DNA of 52,260 nucleotides from Maribacter sp. (lineage in GTDB: Bacteria; Bacteroidota; Bacteroidia; Flavobacteriales; Flavobacteriaceae). The position numbers were made by a program, and so were the translations under genes. Location of the stretch: positions 1-52,260 of the forward strand of contig JAAETN010000495.1 of NCBI GenBank assembly GCA_024228355.1, written 5' to 3'. A model generated the notes under the pieces. The model searched no databases and was not told the origin of the DNA. It saw nothing but the letters and a program-made list of their open reading frames with translations. Positions 45,961-52,260 of this stretch are shown one piece after another (within the stretch, counting starts at the first letter, position 1; each line of letters begins with the position of its first letter).

Positions 45961-46647
45961 ATGAAAAGAGTTTGTATTATCGGAGCATCAGGTAAACTCG
46001 GAAAATACATGGTAAGGTATGCTCTCGATAAAGGCTATGAAGTAGTTGGGGTATGTCGTGAAAAAAGTGTCAAGAAGCTAGATGAGTTCAAAGAAAGAAT
46101 CTCTGTTGTTCCTGGAGCAACAAACGATAGTGAAGTTATAAAAAAGGCTATTGCAGGGTGTGATGGTGTTCTCACAGTGCTTGTTCCTTGGGGAGTTCAC
46201 CAATATTCATCTGGAACTGCACAAGCTGTACTCGATAATGCTCTAGAAGAGGCGCGGCTAATTTTCTCTTGCGGATGGCATATTACCCAAGATGGTAAGG
46301 ATGTTTATTCAAAATCCTTCAAAAGGATGTTGAGGTTCGTTAGTTGGATTGGGAAGCTATTTCGTCTCGTAGAAATTAAAGATCAGGAAAAAGCATGTGA
46401 GTTAATATTTGCAAGTGACACAAAATGGACTGTCGTTAGAGGAAGTGGCCTTGAAGAAGGTGAAAGTCAGGGATTACCACTGTGGAGTGATCATGTTGGA
46501 GATTCTATACTCGCGAGTAATATGACTCGAAGAATTGACTTTGCATTGTTTATGCTGGAGGCTTTGGAAAATGATGAACTTATTCATAAATCACCAGCGA
46601 TAGTAGGATGCCAAACCCCCTCAGCTCTCGCACACACCCCCAATTGA
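45961..46647 (+). CDS. NAD(P)-binding oxidoreductase, atypical SDR
   Basis: The product is a 228-residue Rossmann-fold protein with the glycine motif IIGASGKLGKYMV (6-18), as in NmrA-like and atypical short-chain dehydrogenases. RYALDKGYEVVGVCRE follows as the cofactor-selecting region, and GCDGVLTVLVPWG is around 70-82. No catalytic YxxxK is visible, and many members of this type bind NADP without known catalysis. The ATG at 45961 is chosen by the family start. It lies between the two halves of an inverted motif (45915-45923 and 46679-46687) and is read in the same direction as the GH3 gene, so both look like cassette genes. Confidence 0.75.
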   Translation: MKRVCIIGASGKLGKYMVRYALDKGYEVVGVCREKSVKKLDEFKERISVVPGATNDSEVIKKAIAGCDGVLTVLVPWGVHQYSSGTAQAVLDNALEEARLIFSCGWHITQDGKDVYSKSFKRMLRFVSWIGKLFRLVEIKDQEKACELIFASDTKWTVVRGSGLEEGESQGLPLWSDHVGDSILASNMTRRIDFALFMLEALENDELIHKSPAIVGCQTPSALAHTPN

Positions 46648-46678
46648 AATGAAAAAAATTGAAACATTTTAAATATAC

Positions 46679-46740
46679 TAATGCCAACAATGCATATAAG
46701 CCATTATAACGGCTCATTTACGAGACCGTTGCCTGCAACT
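46679..46740 (+). repeat. attC-like border between the oxidoreductase and GH3
   Basis: TAATGCCAACAATG begins the border, a small AGCC/GGCT stem (46699-46702, 46711-46714) is in the middle, and ACCGTTGCCTGC ends it. TTGCCTGC (46729-46736) is the exact complement of GCAGGCAA at 49229-49236, past the GH3 gene. So its two ends belong to two different cassettes, which is the layout of an attC site between cassettes. Confidence 0.55.
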
Positions 46741-46748
46741 AAAAGACA

Positions 46749-49205
46749 ATGGATATTGAAATAATGAATACGGAAAAGAACAAAAAAACAAAAAAGGTAT
46801 TAAGGGTTTCTTTAAAAATACTAGGCGCAATCGTCCTATTAGCAGTTCTTGCCGGACTAGGTGGTTGGTGGTATATAAGTTCTACCTTCCTTTCTTTTGA
46901 AAAGAACTATGCTGAAAAAACCGAAATCAAGGAATTGACCATTGATGGCTACACCTTTCTGGATAGAAATGGAAATGGTGAACTTGATATTTACGAAGAC
47001 GATAGAAAATCTATAGATGAACGAGTCGAGGACTTGTTATCCCAAATGACTTTGGAAGAAAAAATCCACATACTCAAGGGCTCAGGAATAGGTTCTGCTA
47101 TAGGTAAAGGCAATACGGCCGTTCCCGGCGCTGTTGGTACAATTGTACCAACACCTCGTTTGGGCATTCCAACTATTTATTTGTCTGACGGCCCTGCAGG
47201 ATTGAGAATCGCACCGAAACGAGAAGGTGAAGACCGTATGTATTACTGCACAGCTTTTCCGATTGGCACCTTGTTATCTTCTACTTGGAATACTGAGTTG
47301 GTGAACGAAGTTGGTATAGCAATGGGAAATGAAGCAAGCGAATATGGAATAGATGTGATTTTAGGACCAGGTGCAAATATTCATCGACACCCGCTCTGTG
47401 GTCGAAATTTTGAATACTACTCAGAAGACCCTGTTTTGACAGGTTTTATTGGTGCCGCAATGGTAAACGGTATTGAATCGCAAGGTATAGGAACTTCTAT
47501 CAAACACTTTGTGGCAAATAATCAGGAAACCGACCGCAATTTTAACAATGTCATTGTTTCGGATAGAGCGATGCGGGAAATTTACCTTAAAGGTTTTGAA
47601 ATCATTGTAGAAAAATCACAGCCATGGACAATCATGTCTTCATACAACAAGGTCAATGGCACCTATGTACCCGAAAGAAAAAACCTCCTGACGTATATAC
47701 TTCGAGACGATTGGAAATATAAAGGATTGGTAATGACTGATTGGTTTGGAGGTGATAAAGCAACAGCAATGATAGCTGCAGGAAATGACCTTTTGGAACC
47801 CGGCACCAAAAAACAATGGAAAGCCCTAGAAGAAGCTGCTGAAAAAGGTGAACTTTCTGAAGAAGAGATCAATACTTCTGCCAGACGCATTTTGAGATTG
47901 ATGGTTCAATCTAAAAAGATGAAGAATTATCAATATGGTAATAATCCCGACCTTAAAGCTCACTCTAAAATCGCACGTAAGTCGGCAACTGAGGGAATGG
48001 TTTTATTGAAAAATGAACAATCATTGCCTATTCAAAATGCTAAAAATATAGCATTACTGGGCGTGACTTCTTTCGATTTTATAGCTGGTGGTACGGGTTC
48101 TGGTGATGTAAACGAAGCATACACCGTTTCATTAGAAGAAGGTTTGAAAAATGCAGGTTATATAATTAATGAAGAAGCAAAGCGAATATTTGAAACCCAT
48201 AAAGCCAACAACGAAGAAGAATTTATAAAACCAGAAGGTTTTAGTGCATTGACCACACCTTATTTTCCTCCAAGAATGACTTATTCTGAAAAGGAATTGA
48301 ATAAAATTGTAAAAAGTTCGGATTTAGGCATTATCACGATTGGGCGAAACAGTGGTGAGGGTGGTGATAGAATCGAAAAAGATGATTTCTTATTATCGGA
48401 AAAAGAGCAAAAGATGATTACCGATGTTTGCAAAGCTTTTCACACTACTGGTAAAAAAGTTGTGGTTGTGATGAATATTGGTGGTGTAATCGAAACGGCT
48501 TCATGGAAGTTTAAGCCCGATGCCATTCTATTAGCATGGCAAGGTGGGCAAGAAGGGGGTAATTCTGTGGTGGATATTCTTAGTGGCAAGGTCAATCCAA
48601 GTGGAAAATTACCTATGACTTTCCCTGTAAACTTAAATGACCATGCCTCTAATGCCAATTTTCCATTGGAAGGTGGAACGCTTGATATTATTGAGTTGAT
48701 TTTTTCTAGTCGTGAAGAAAAACCAGAGAATGAAAAGGTCAAAAATAAAGACTATACCAATTATGAAGAAGGTATTTATGTCGGTTACAGACATTTTGAT
48801 AAGGAGGAATTAGAAGTTTCTTATCCTTTCGGGTATGGCTTGTCCTACACTACATTCGATTATAGTGATTTAAATGTGGTTTTGCAAAATGACACCATCA
48901 ACGTAACTGTTACTTTAACCAATTCTAACATTCAAGCAGGAAAAGAAGTTGTTCAAGTTTATACTTATAAGCCAGATACCAAGATAGACCGACCTGTAAA
49001 AGAATTAAGAACTTTTATCAAAACCCAAAACCTACAGCCAGGCGAAGCAACAACAGTAACTTTGCAAATTCCAGTTTCAGAATTGAGTTATTGGTCGGAA
49101 GATGCCTCAAAGTGGGAACTCGAAAAAGGGACTTATTCTATTCAAATTGGTGCTTCATCGAGGGATATAAAACTTTCTGAGAACATTGAGATTATTAAAC
49201 AATGA
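46749..49205 (+). CDS. Membrane-anchored GH3 beta-glucosidase-like enzyme
   Basis: The product is an 818-residue protein. An N-terminal helix (about 20-45) anchors it and is followed by a DxNxNGxxDxxE calcium-loop motif (LDRNGNGELDIYEDD, about 72-86). The GH3 (alpha/beta)8 domain has SIKHFVANNQETDR and the nucleophile aspartate in VMTDWFGGD (about 330). The alpha/beta sandwich has the acid/base glutamate in SGEGGDR (about 537), and a fibronectin III-like domain ends it. ATG 46749 and ATG 46764 are both possible starts. It hydrolyses beta-glucosides or xylosides at the cell surface or in the periplasm. The gene is framed by complementary cassette borders. Confidence 0.9.
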   Translation: MDIEIMNTEKNKKTKKVLRVSLKILGAIVLLAVLAGLGGWWYISSTFLSFEKNYAEKTEIKELTIDGYTFLDRNGNGELDIYEDDRKSIDERVEDLLSQMTLEEKIHILKGSGIGSAIGKGNTAVPGAVGTIVPTPRLGIPTIYLSDGPAGLRIAPKREGEDRMYYCTAFPIGTLLSSTWNTELVNEVGIAMGNEASEYGIDVILGPGANIHRHPLCGRNFEYYSEDPVLTGFIGAAMVNGIESQGIGTSIKHFVANNQETDRNFNNVIVSDRAMREIYLKGFEIIVEKSQPWTIMSSYNKVNGTYVPERKNLLTYILRDDWKYKGLVMTDWFGGDKATAMIAAGNDLLEPGTKKQWKALEEAAEKGELSEEEINTSARRILRLMVQSKKMKNYQYGNNPDLKAHSKIARKSATEGMVLLKNEQSLPIQNAKNIALLGVTSFDFIAGGTGSGDVNEAYTVSLEEGLKNAGYIINEEAKRIFETHKANNEEEFIKPEGFSALTTPYFPPRMTYSEKELNKIVKSSDLGIITIGRNSGEGGDRIEKDDFLLSEKEQKMITDVCKAFHTTGKKVVVVMNIGGVIETASWKFKPDAILLAWQGGQEGGNSVVDILSGKVNPSGKLPMTFPVNLNDHASNANFPLEGGTLDIIELIFSSREEKPENEKVKNKDYTNYEEGIYVGYRHFDKEELEVSYPFGYGLSYTTFDYSDLNVVLQNDTINVTVTLTNSNIQAGKEVVQVYTYKPDTKIDRPVKELRTFIKTQNLQPGEATTVTLQIPVSELSYWSEDASKWELEKGTYSIQIGASSRDIKLSENIEIIKQ

Positions 49206-49228
49206 AACCCTTGAAATCATGAAAAGCA

Positions 49229-49310
49229 GCAGGCAACAAAGGCTAAAACGTTCATTGCGCTATGCGCCGCTACGCCTTTTGGCCAAACCGTTACATCACA
49301 TATCCGGACT
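49229..49310 (+). repeat. attC-like border after GH3
   Basis: GCAGGCAACAAAGG opens the border, an AACG ... GCGC / GCGC ... inner stem follows, and CCAAACCGTTACATC closes it. The first eight bases (GCAGGCAA) complement the left border of the GH3 cassette exactly. The rest of the pairing is weaker than in the site at 12597-12668. Confidence 0.45.
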
Positions 49311-49453
49311 ATTCCAATTTAAGAAATAGAATCATTTAAATTATGTGTTAATATAGTGTCTATTTTTGAAGGTATTGAATACCCTTCTGGATTCAACATA
49401 GTTAATCCCTTACATTCTCACATAATACTTGCAGTATATACAATTCCCATGTT

Positions 49454-50947
49454 TTAGATAGACATTTCAGGTAGACTCCAACCATTGTTATAGGTATGTT
49501 CAATATATTCGTTGGCAGATTCCAATGCATTGAGTTCAACGTATTCAACGTTCCATTTTGGCCTACTTTTCACCATTTCGAATCCAAAGGTTTCTACCAC
49601 TTTCATCTTATCATTCGGGGCTATATTTTTGAATTTCATGTTTTCGCCATCCCATTTCAATATTTTGTTCAATCCCTGGAGACGTATTGCCAGCACTCCC
49701 AATAAAACCATCTCATTAAAGGGACCGGAATAATCGAAACTGGCAGAACCCTCTATCCTATTTTCGGGAGACTCCTTACATGCCCTGATCCAATCTTGTT
49801 CATGGGGGCCGTTACTATAATCCACTGATCCTGGCACCCTTCGTAAATAAGGGGTAACTTCGGGGATTCTACCGGAGAGCAGTCTTGGGTTGAATCCACC
49901 ACAATCACAAATTAAGGTGTCCTTGGTACCAACCAGTAAGCATCCGCCGAGTCCATCGTTTATTAATGGTATTCCGTCTGCAAGTAGTTCGGGACGATCC
50001 GGCAAGAATCCGCCATCGTACCAATGTACTTTAACTGCGGGCATTTTTATTTTATCCATATTTTCCCTAGCCGGGAAATCGAATTGTACTTTTTCAGCAT
50101 TGGGCGCACTTTCTGTATTAGCAGTAGTTGAACTCCCTGATATAGCTTCCGGATACTTCAATTTCAACGCCCTGTAAATGGGATCAATGACGTGACAGGC
50201 CATGTCTCCAAAAGCGCCCGTCCCAAAATCCCAAAAACCACGCCAGTTCCATGGCGTATAACTTTCATGATATGGACGCATGGGCGCAGGGCCAACAAAC
50301 AACTCCCAATTAAAATTTTTTGGTATATCCATGGCCTCAGTAGGACGCTCCAGACCTTGCGGCCAGATTGGCCGGTCTGTCCAGGCATGGGCCTCTACAA
50401 CGTCCCCTATTTCTCCGTTCCATACCCATTCGCATAGGAGGCGGACCCCGTCGCCGGAATTTCCCTGGTTGCCCATTTGAGTTGCAACAGGATATACTTC
50501 GGCCAATTTCGTCAATAACCTGGATTCATATACTGAATGGGTCAAAGGTTTTTGGCAATATACATGCTTGTTCATGGTCATAGCCATAGCAGCAATGGCC
50601 GCATGCGTATGATCTGCGGTGGCTACCATCACAGCATCCATTGAATTACCCAATTCATCGAACATCTTGCGCCAATCGTAGTACTTTTTAGCCTTGGGAA
50701 ATGTGTCAAAGCACCTTTGGCTATAGTTCCAGTCTATATCACAAAGACCAATTATGTTCTCCGTATTCATTGCGGTCAAATTGCCATGACCCTTGCCGCC
50801 AACACCTATTCCCACTATGTTTAATTTATCGCTCGGTGCCTTATGGCCGAGTCCACTTACAGCAAAGCTTGGAACGATTGTAATGCCAGCCCCAGCTGTC
50901 ATTGACTTTTTAATGAACGTTCTCCGAGAGTTGGTTTTCTGTTTCAT
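49454..50947 (-). CDS. Tat-exported Gfo/Idh/MocA family oxidoreductase
   Basis: The product is a 497-residue protein. A twin-arginine signal is at the N-terminus (SRRTFIKKSMTAGAGITIVPSFAVSG), so it is folded with its cofactor before export to the periplasm. The Rossmann motif is VGIGVGGKGHGNL, the CQKPLTHSVYESRLL segment replaces the usual EKP, and the catalytic region GDMACHVIDPIYRALKL has the D and H. Relatives act on sugars and sugar acids or, when exported, may hydrolyse glycosides by a redox mechanism. The substrate is unknown. The spacer between this gene and the GH3 border has no other gene. Confidence 0.88.
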   Translation of the reverse strand: MKQKTNSRRTFIKKSMTAGAGITIVPSFAVSGLGHKAPSDKLNIVGIGVGGKGHGNLTAMNTENIIGLCDIDWNYSQRCFDTFPKAKKYYDWRKMFDELGNSMDAVMVATADHTHAAIAAMAMTMNKHVYCQKPLTHSVYESRLLTKLAEVYPVATQMGNQGNSGDGVRLLCEWVWNGEIGDVVEAHAWTDRPIWPQGLERPTEAMDIPKNFNWELFVGPAPMRPYHESYTPWNWRGFWDFGTGAFGDMACHVIDPIYRALKLKYPEAISGSSTTANTESAPNAEKVQFDFPARENMDKIKMPAVKVHWYDGGFLPDRPELLADGIPLINDGLGGCLLVGTKDTLICDCGGFNPRLLSGRIPEVTPYLRRVPGSVDYSNGPHEQDWIRACKESPENRIEGSASFDYSGPFNEMVLLGVLAIRLQGLNKILKWDGENMKFKNIAPNDKMKVVETFGFEMVKSRPKWNVEYVELNALESANEYIEHTYNNGWSLPEMSI

Positions 50948-51101
50948 TAGAATAAGATAGTAAAAAATACAGATTATTTATACCCTATGTTCTTTATCCT
51001 GCTCCAGATTCTGAAGTTCCAGCTTTTTCTTTGAAATTGATTTTCACAATTTTGTGCTTATTGGGTTCTCCTAACTATGGTAATTCCCAATTTTCGACAA
51101 C

Positions 51102-51127
51102 AAAAAACCCTGACGATAGCGTCAGGG
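51102..51127 (-). terminator. Terminator of the small lipoprotein gene
   Basis: The perfect eight-base stem CCCTGACG/CGTCAGGG has a four-base loop and is followed on the minus strand by six Ts. It lies 38 bases downstream of the lipoprotein stop and before the start region of the Gfo/Idh/MocA gene. Confidence 0.85.
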
Positions 51128-51164
51128 TAATTTTTCCAATAATTAAAATAGCAATCAATTTGAG

Positions 51165-51635
51165 CTATCTTTCATAGACCATACTCATGAAACCTGGAAG
51201 ATTATTACCTTCAGTTAATGTAAGTCGGTCAGCGTCCTTGACAAAAATAAAGTTTCTTGCACCATCATAAATCGTGACTTGATTATTATCAATATTCCAA
51301 GACCCGGATCTTCTGGTAGTTGAAGAAGTGCAGGTGAGGCTAAATGTCCCGCCGGTAATACTAGTGACATTTATTTCGATGAAATTCCAAATCCAATTAC
51401 CATCACTGCGCAATTCCAGTGTCCCTGTTGCACAGGGTAATTCAGACACTGCATTAGAAGTAGTATTACCATCATTATTGATATCGACCCCAGGATTAAT
51501 ATTCAATTCCACTAAATTATAGGTACCAGACGCCATGGCTAACTCGTCATTGGAATCTCCGTCATCATCATTCGAACACGCCCCTAATAGTATAATAAAA
51601 GTGCATACTGATAAAATGTATCTGATATTTCCCAT
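51165..51635 (-). CDS. Small lipocalin-like lipoprotein
   Basis: The product is a 156-residue lipoprotein. The lipobox is LLGACS (lipidated Cys near residue 19), followed by an acidic SNDDDGDSNDE tether that is typical of surface-exposed Bacteroidota lipoproteins. The mature part is beta-rich, with SGTYNLVELNINPG, TLELRSDGNWIWNF, SGSWNIDNNQVTIYD and FIFVKDADRLTL, the layout of the lipocalin-like DUFs. I chose the ATG at 51633-51635, because the twelve upstream codons do not fit a signal peptide. The ligand is unknown. The stop is followed by a strong terminator. Confidence 0.78.
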   Translation of the reverse strand: MGNIRYILSVCTFIILLGACSNDDDGDSNDELAMASGTYNLVELNINPGVDINNDGNTTSNAVSELPCATGTLELRSDGNWIWNFIEINVTSITGGTFSLTCTSSTTRRSGSWNIDNNQVTIYDGARNFIFVKDADRLTLTEGNNLPGFMSMVYER

Positions 51636-51795
51636 AGTATATTTTTTGTTTATGTAAAAGTATGGCATTCGTTCAATTATCCAAAATGGATCAATGTCGA
51701 AAAGGTAAATAATTCGGTATAAAAAATGTCCTCACAAATAGAACATCCTAGGTTAATCCAAATACATAATTGTATTTATTTCCTAAATTGCCTTG

Positions 51796-52260
51796 ATGAA
51801 ACAACCGCTAGTAAGCATCCTCATTCCCTTTAAGAATACCGAAGACTATCTAGTGGAATGCCTTGATTCCGTTCAACAACAATCATATAAGAATTGGGAA
51901 GTCTTGGCAGTTGACGATTCATCTACGGATAACAGTAGGAAAATAGTTTCGCAATATGCCGAAAACGATCCAAGGTTTAGGCCTATGAATAACATAGGCA
52001 ATGGAATTATTGAGGCACTACGTACTGCCTATGGTCATTGTAATGGCGATTTAATAACAAGAATGGATTCTGATGATATTATGGCTCCTGATAAAATCAA
52101 CACAATGATAAATGCATTGGCCAATAAGGGACGTGGTCATGTAGCCATAGGTCAGGTGAAATATTTTTCAAGTCGAGGAATCAGTGACGGCTATGCACGT
52201 TACGAGGCTTGGCTAAACGGACTTACAAAGAAAGGGACAAACTATTCAGAAATTTATAAG
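51796..52260 (+). CDS. Family 2 glycosyltransferase, N-terminal part (cut by window edge)
   Basis: The ATG at 51796-51798 starts a frame open to the window end, 155 residues. It opens MKQPLVSILIPFKNTEDYLVECLDSV, the GT2 start, then LAVDDSSTDNS (nucleotide-binding aspartates) and TRMDSDDIMAPDK, the DxD motif for the metal. The family transfers sugars from nucleotide donors into polysaccharide or lipopolysaccharide. The acceptor part lies beyond the edge. Confidence 0.9.
   Translation, partial: MKQPLVSILIPFKNTEDYLVECLDSVQQQSYKNWEVLAVDDSSTDNSRKIVSQYAENDPRFRPMNNIGNGIIEALRTAYGHCNGDLITRMDSDDIMAPDKINTMINALANKGRGHVAIGQVKYFSSRGISDGYARYEAWLNGLTKKGTNYSEIYK

Noticed and set aside
46729-49236. GH3 gene as a small transposon with terminal inverted repeats
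   Set aside because: There is no transposase and no target duplication, and the neighbouring gene shows different but equally matched borders, which fits cassettes better than one transposon family.

Overview
The window comes from a member of the Bacteroidota, most likely a marine Flavobacteriaceae (Maribacter/Zobellia/Arenibacter type). The reasons are a TonB receptor with an adjacent DUF4249 lipoprotein, secreted GH43 and GH3 enzymes, the compact series tpx-dgkA-ftsK-lolA-lptG-ribB, several TTG starts, and -7 elements of the form TAnnTTTG upstream of ftsK and tRNA-Ser. These genus names are an impression from gene content, not a computed placement.

Layout. 1-1513: a CPBP-type membrane protease (cut by the window edge) and a membrane AraC-type regulator. 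1586-13182: an accessory region built around yifB (comM). One intact yifB (8599-10155) is accompanied by three remnants of its 3' end at 1586, 3315 and 6166, all in the same orientation and all starting exactly at the stop codon, and by one remnant of its 5' end at 13075-13182. Between them lie a TIR/transmembrane/DUF1566 protein, a small unknown protein with a TPR-transmembrane adenylyl cyclase, a GH43 enzyme, a decapitated secreted-protein gene, a small membrane methyltransferase, a ceramidase-like lipoprotein and a broken small lipoprotein. 13215-45249: mostly core genome. This holds a TonB receptor/DUF4249/MG2-type set, a penicillin-acylase-like hydrolase, dsbD, tilS, an alpha/beta hydrolase, pabB, an FMN reductase, a DUF1624 membrane protein, an aldo/keto reductase, lpdA, an Lrp regulator divergent from a methionine gamma-lyase-like gene plus nhaC, and then the tpx...ribB run. 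After these come a DegT aminotransferase, a nitroreductase and a TSUP permease. 45357-45441: tRNA-Ser(UGA) with its own promoter and terminator. 45911-49310: a second accessory patch with an NAD(P)-binding oxidoreductase and a membrane-anchored GH3. 49454-52260: a Tat-exported Gfo/Idh/MocA oxidoreductase, a small lipoprotein and the start of a family 2 glycosyltransferase cut by the window edge.

Two mobility signatures deserve attention. First, the stop-codon end of yifB behaves like a repeated integration target: the remnants keep the protein sequence but differ at synonymous positions, so they look like ends brought in by foreign DNA and not copies of the resident gene. Second, four plus-strand genes (ceramidase-like, broken lipoprotein, NAD(P)-binding oxidoreductase, GH3) are bordered by short imperfect palindromes. 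The left border of each gene is complementary to its own right border (5 to 9 bases), which is the arrangement expected of integron-style gene cassettes with attC-like sites. No integrase, transposase or CRISPR array is visible in the window, so the enzyme responsible for either signature is unknown here.
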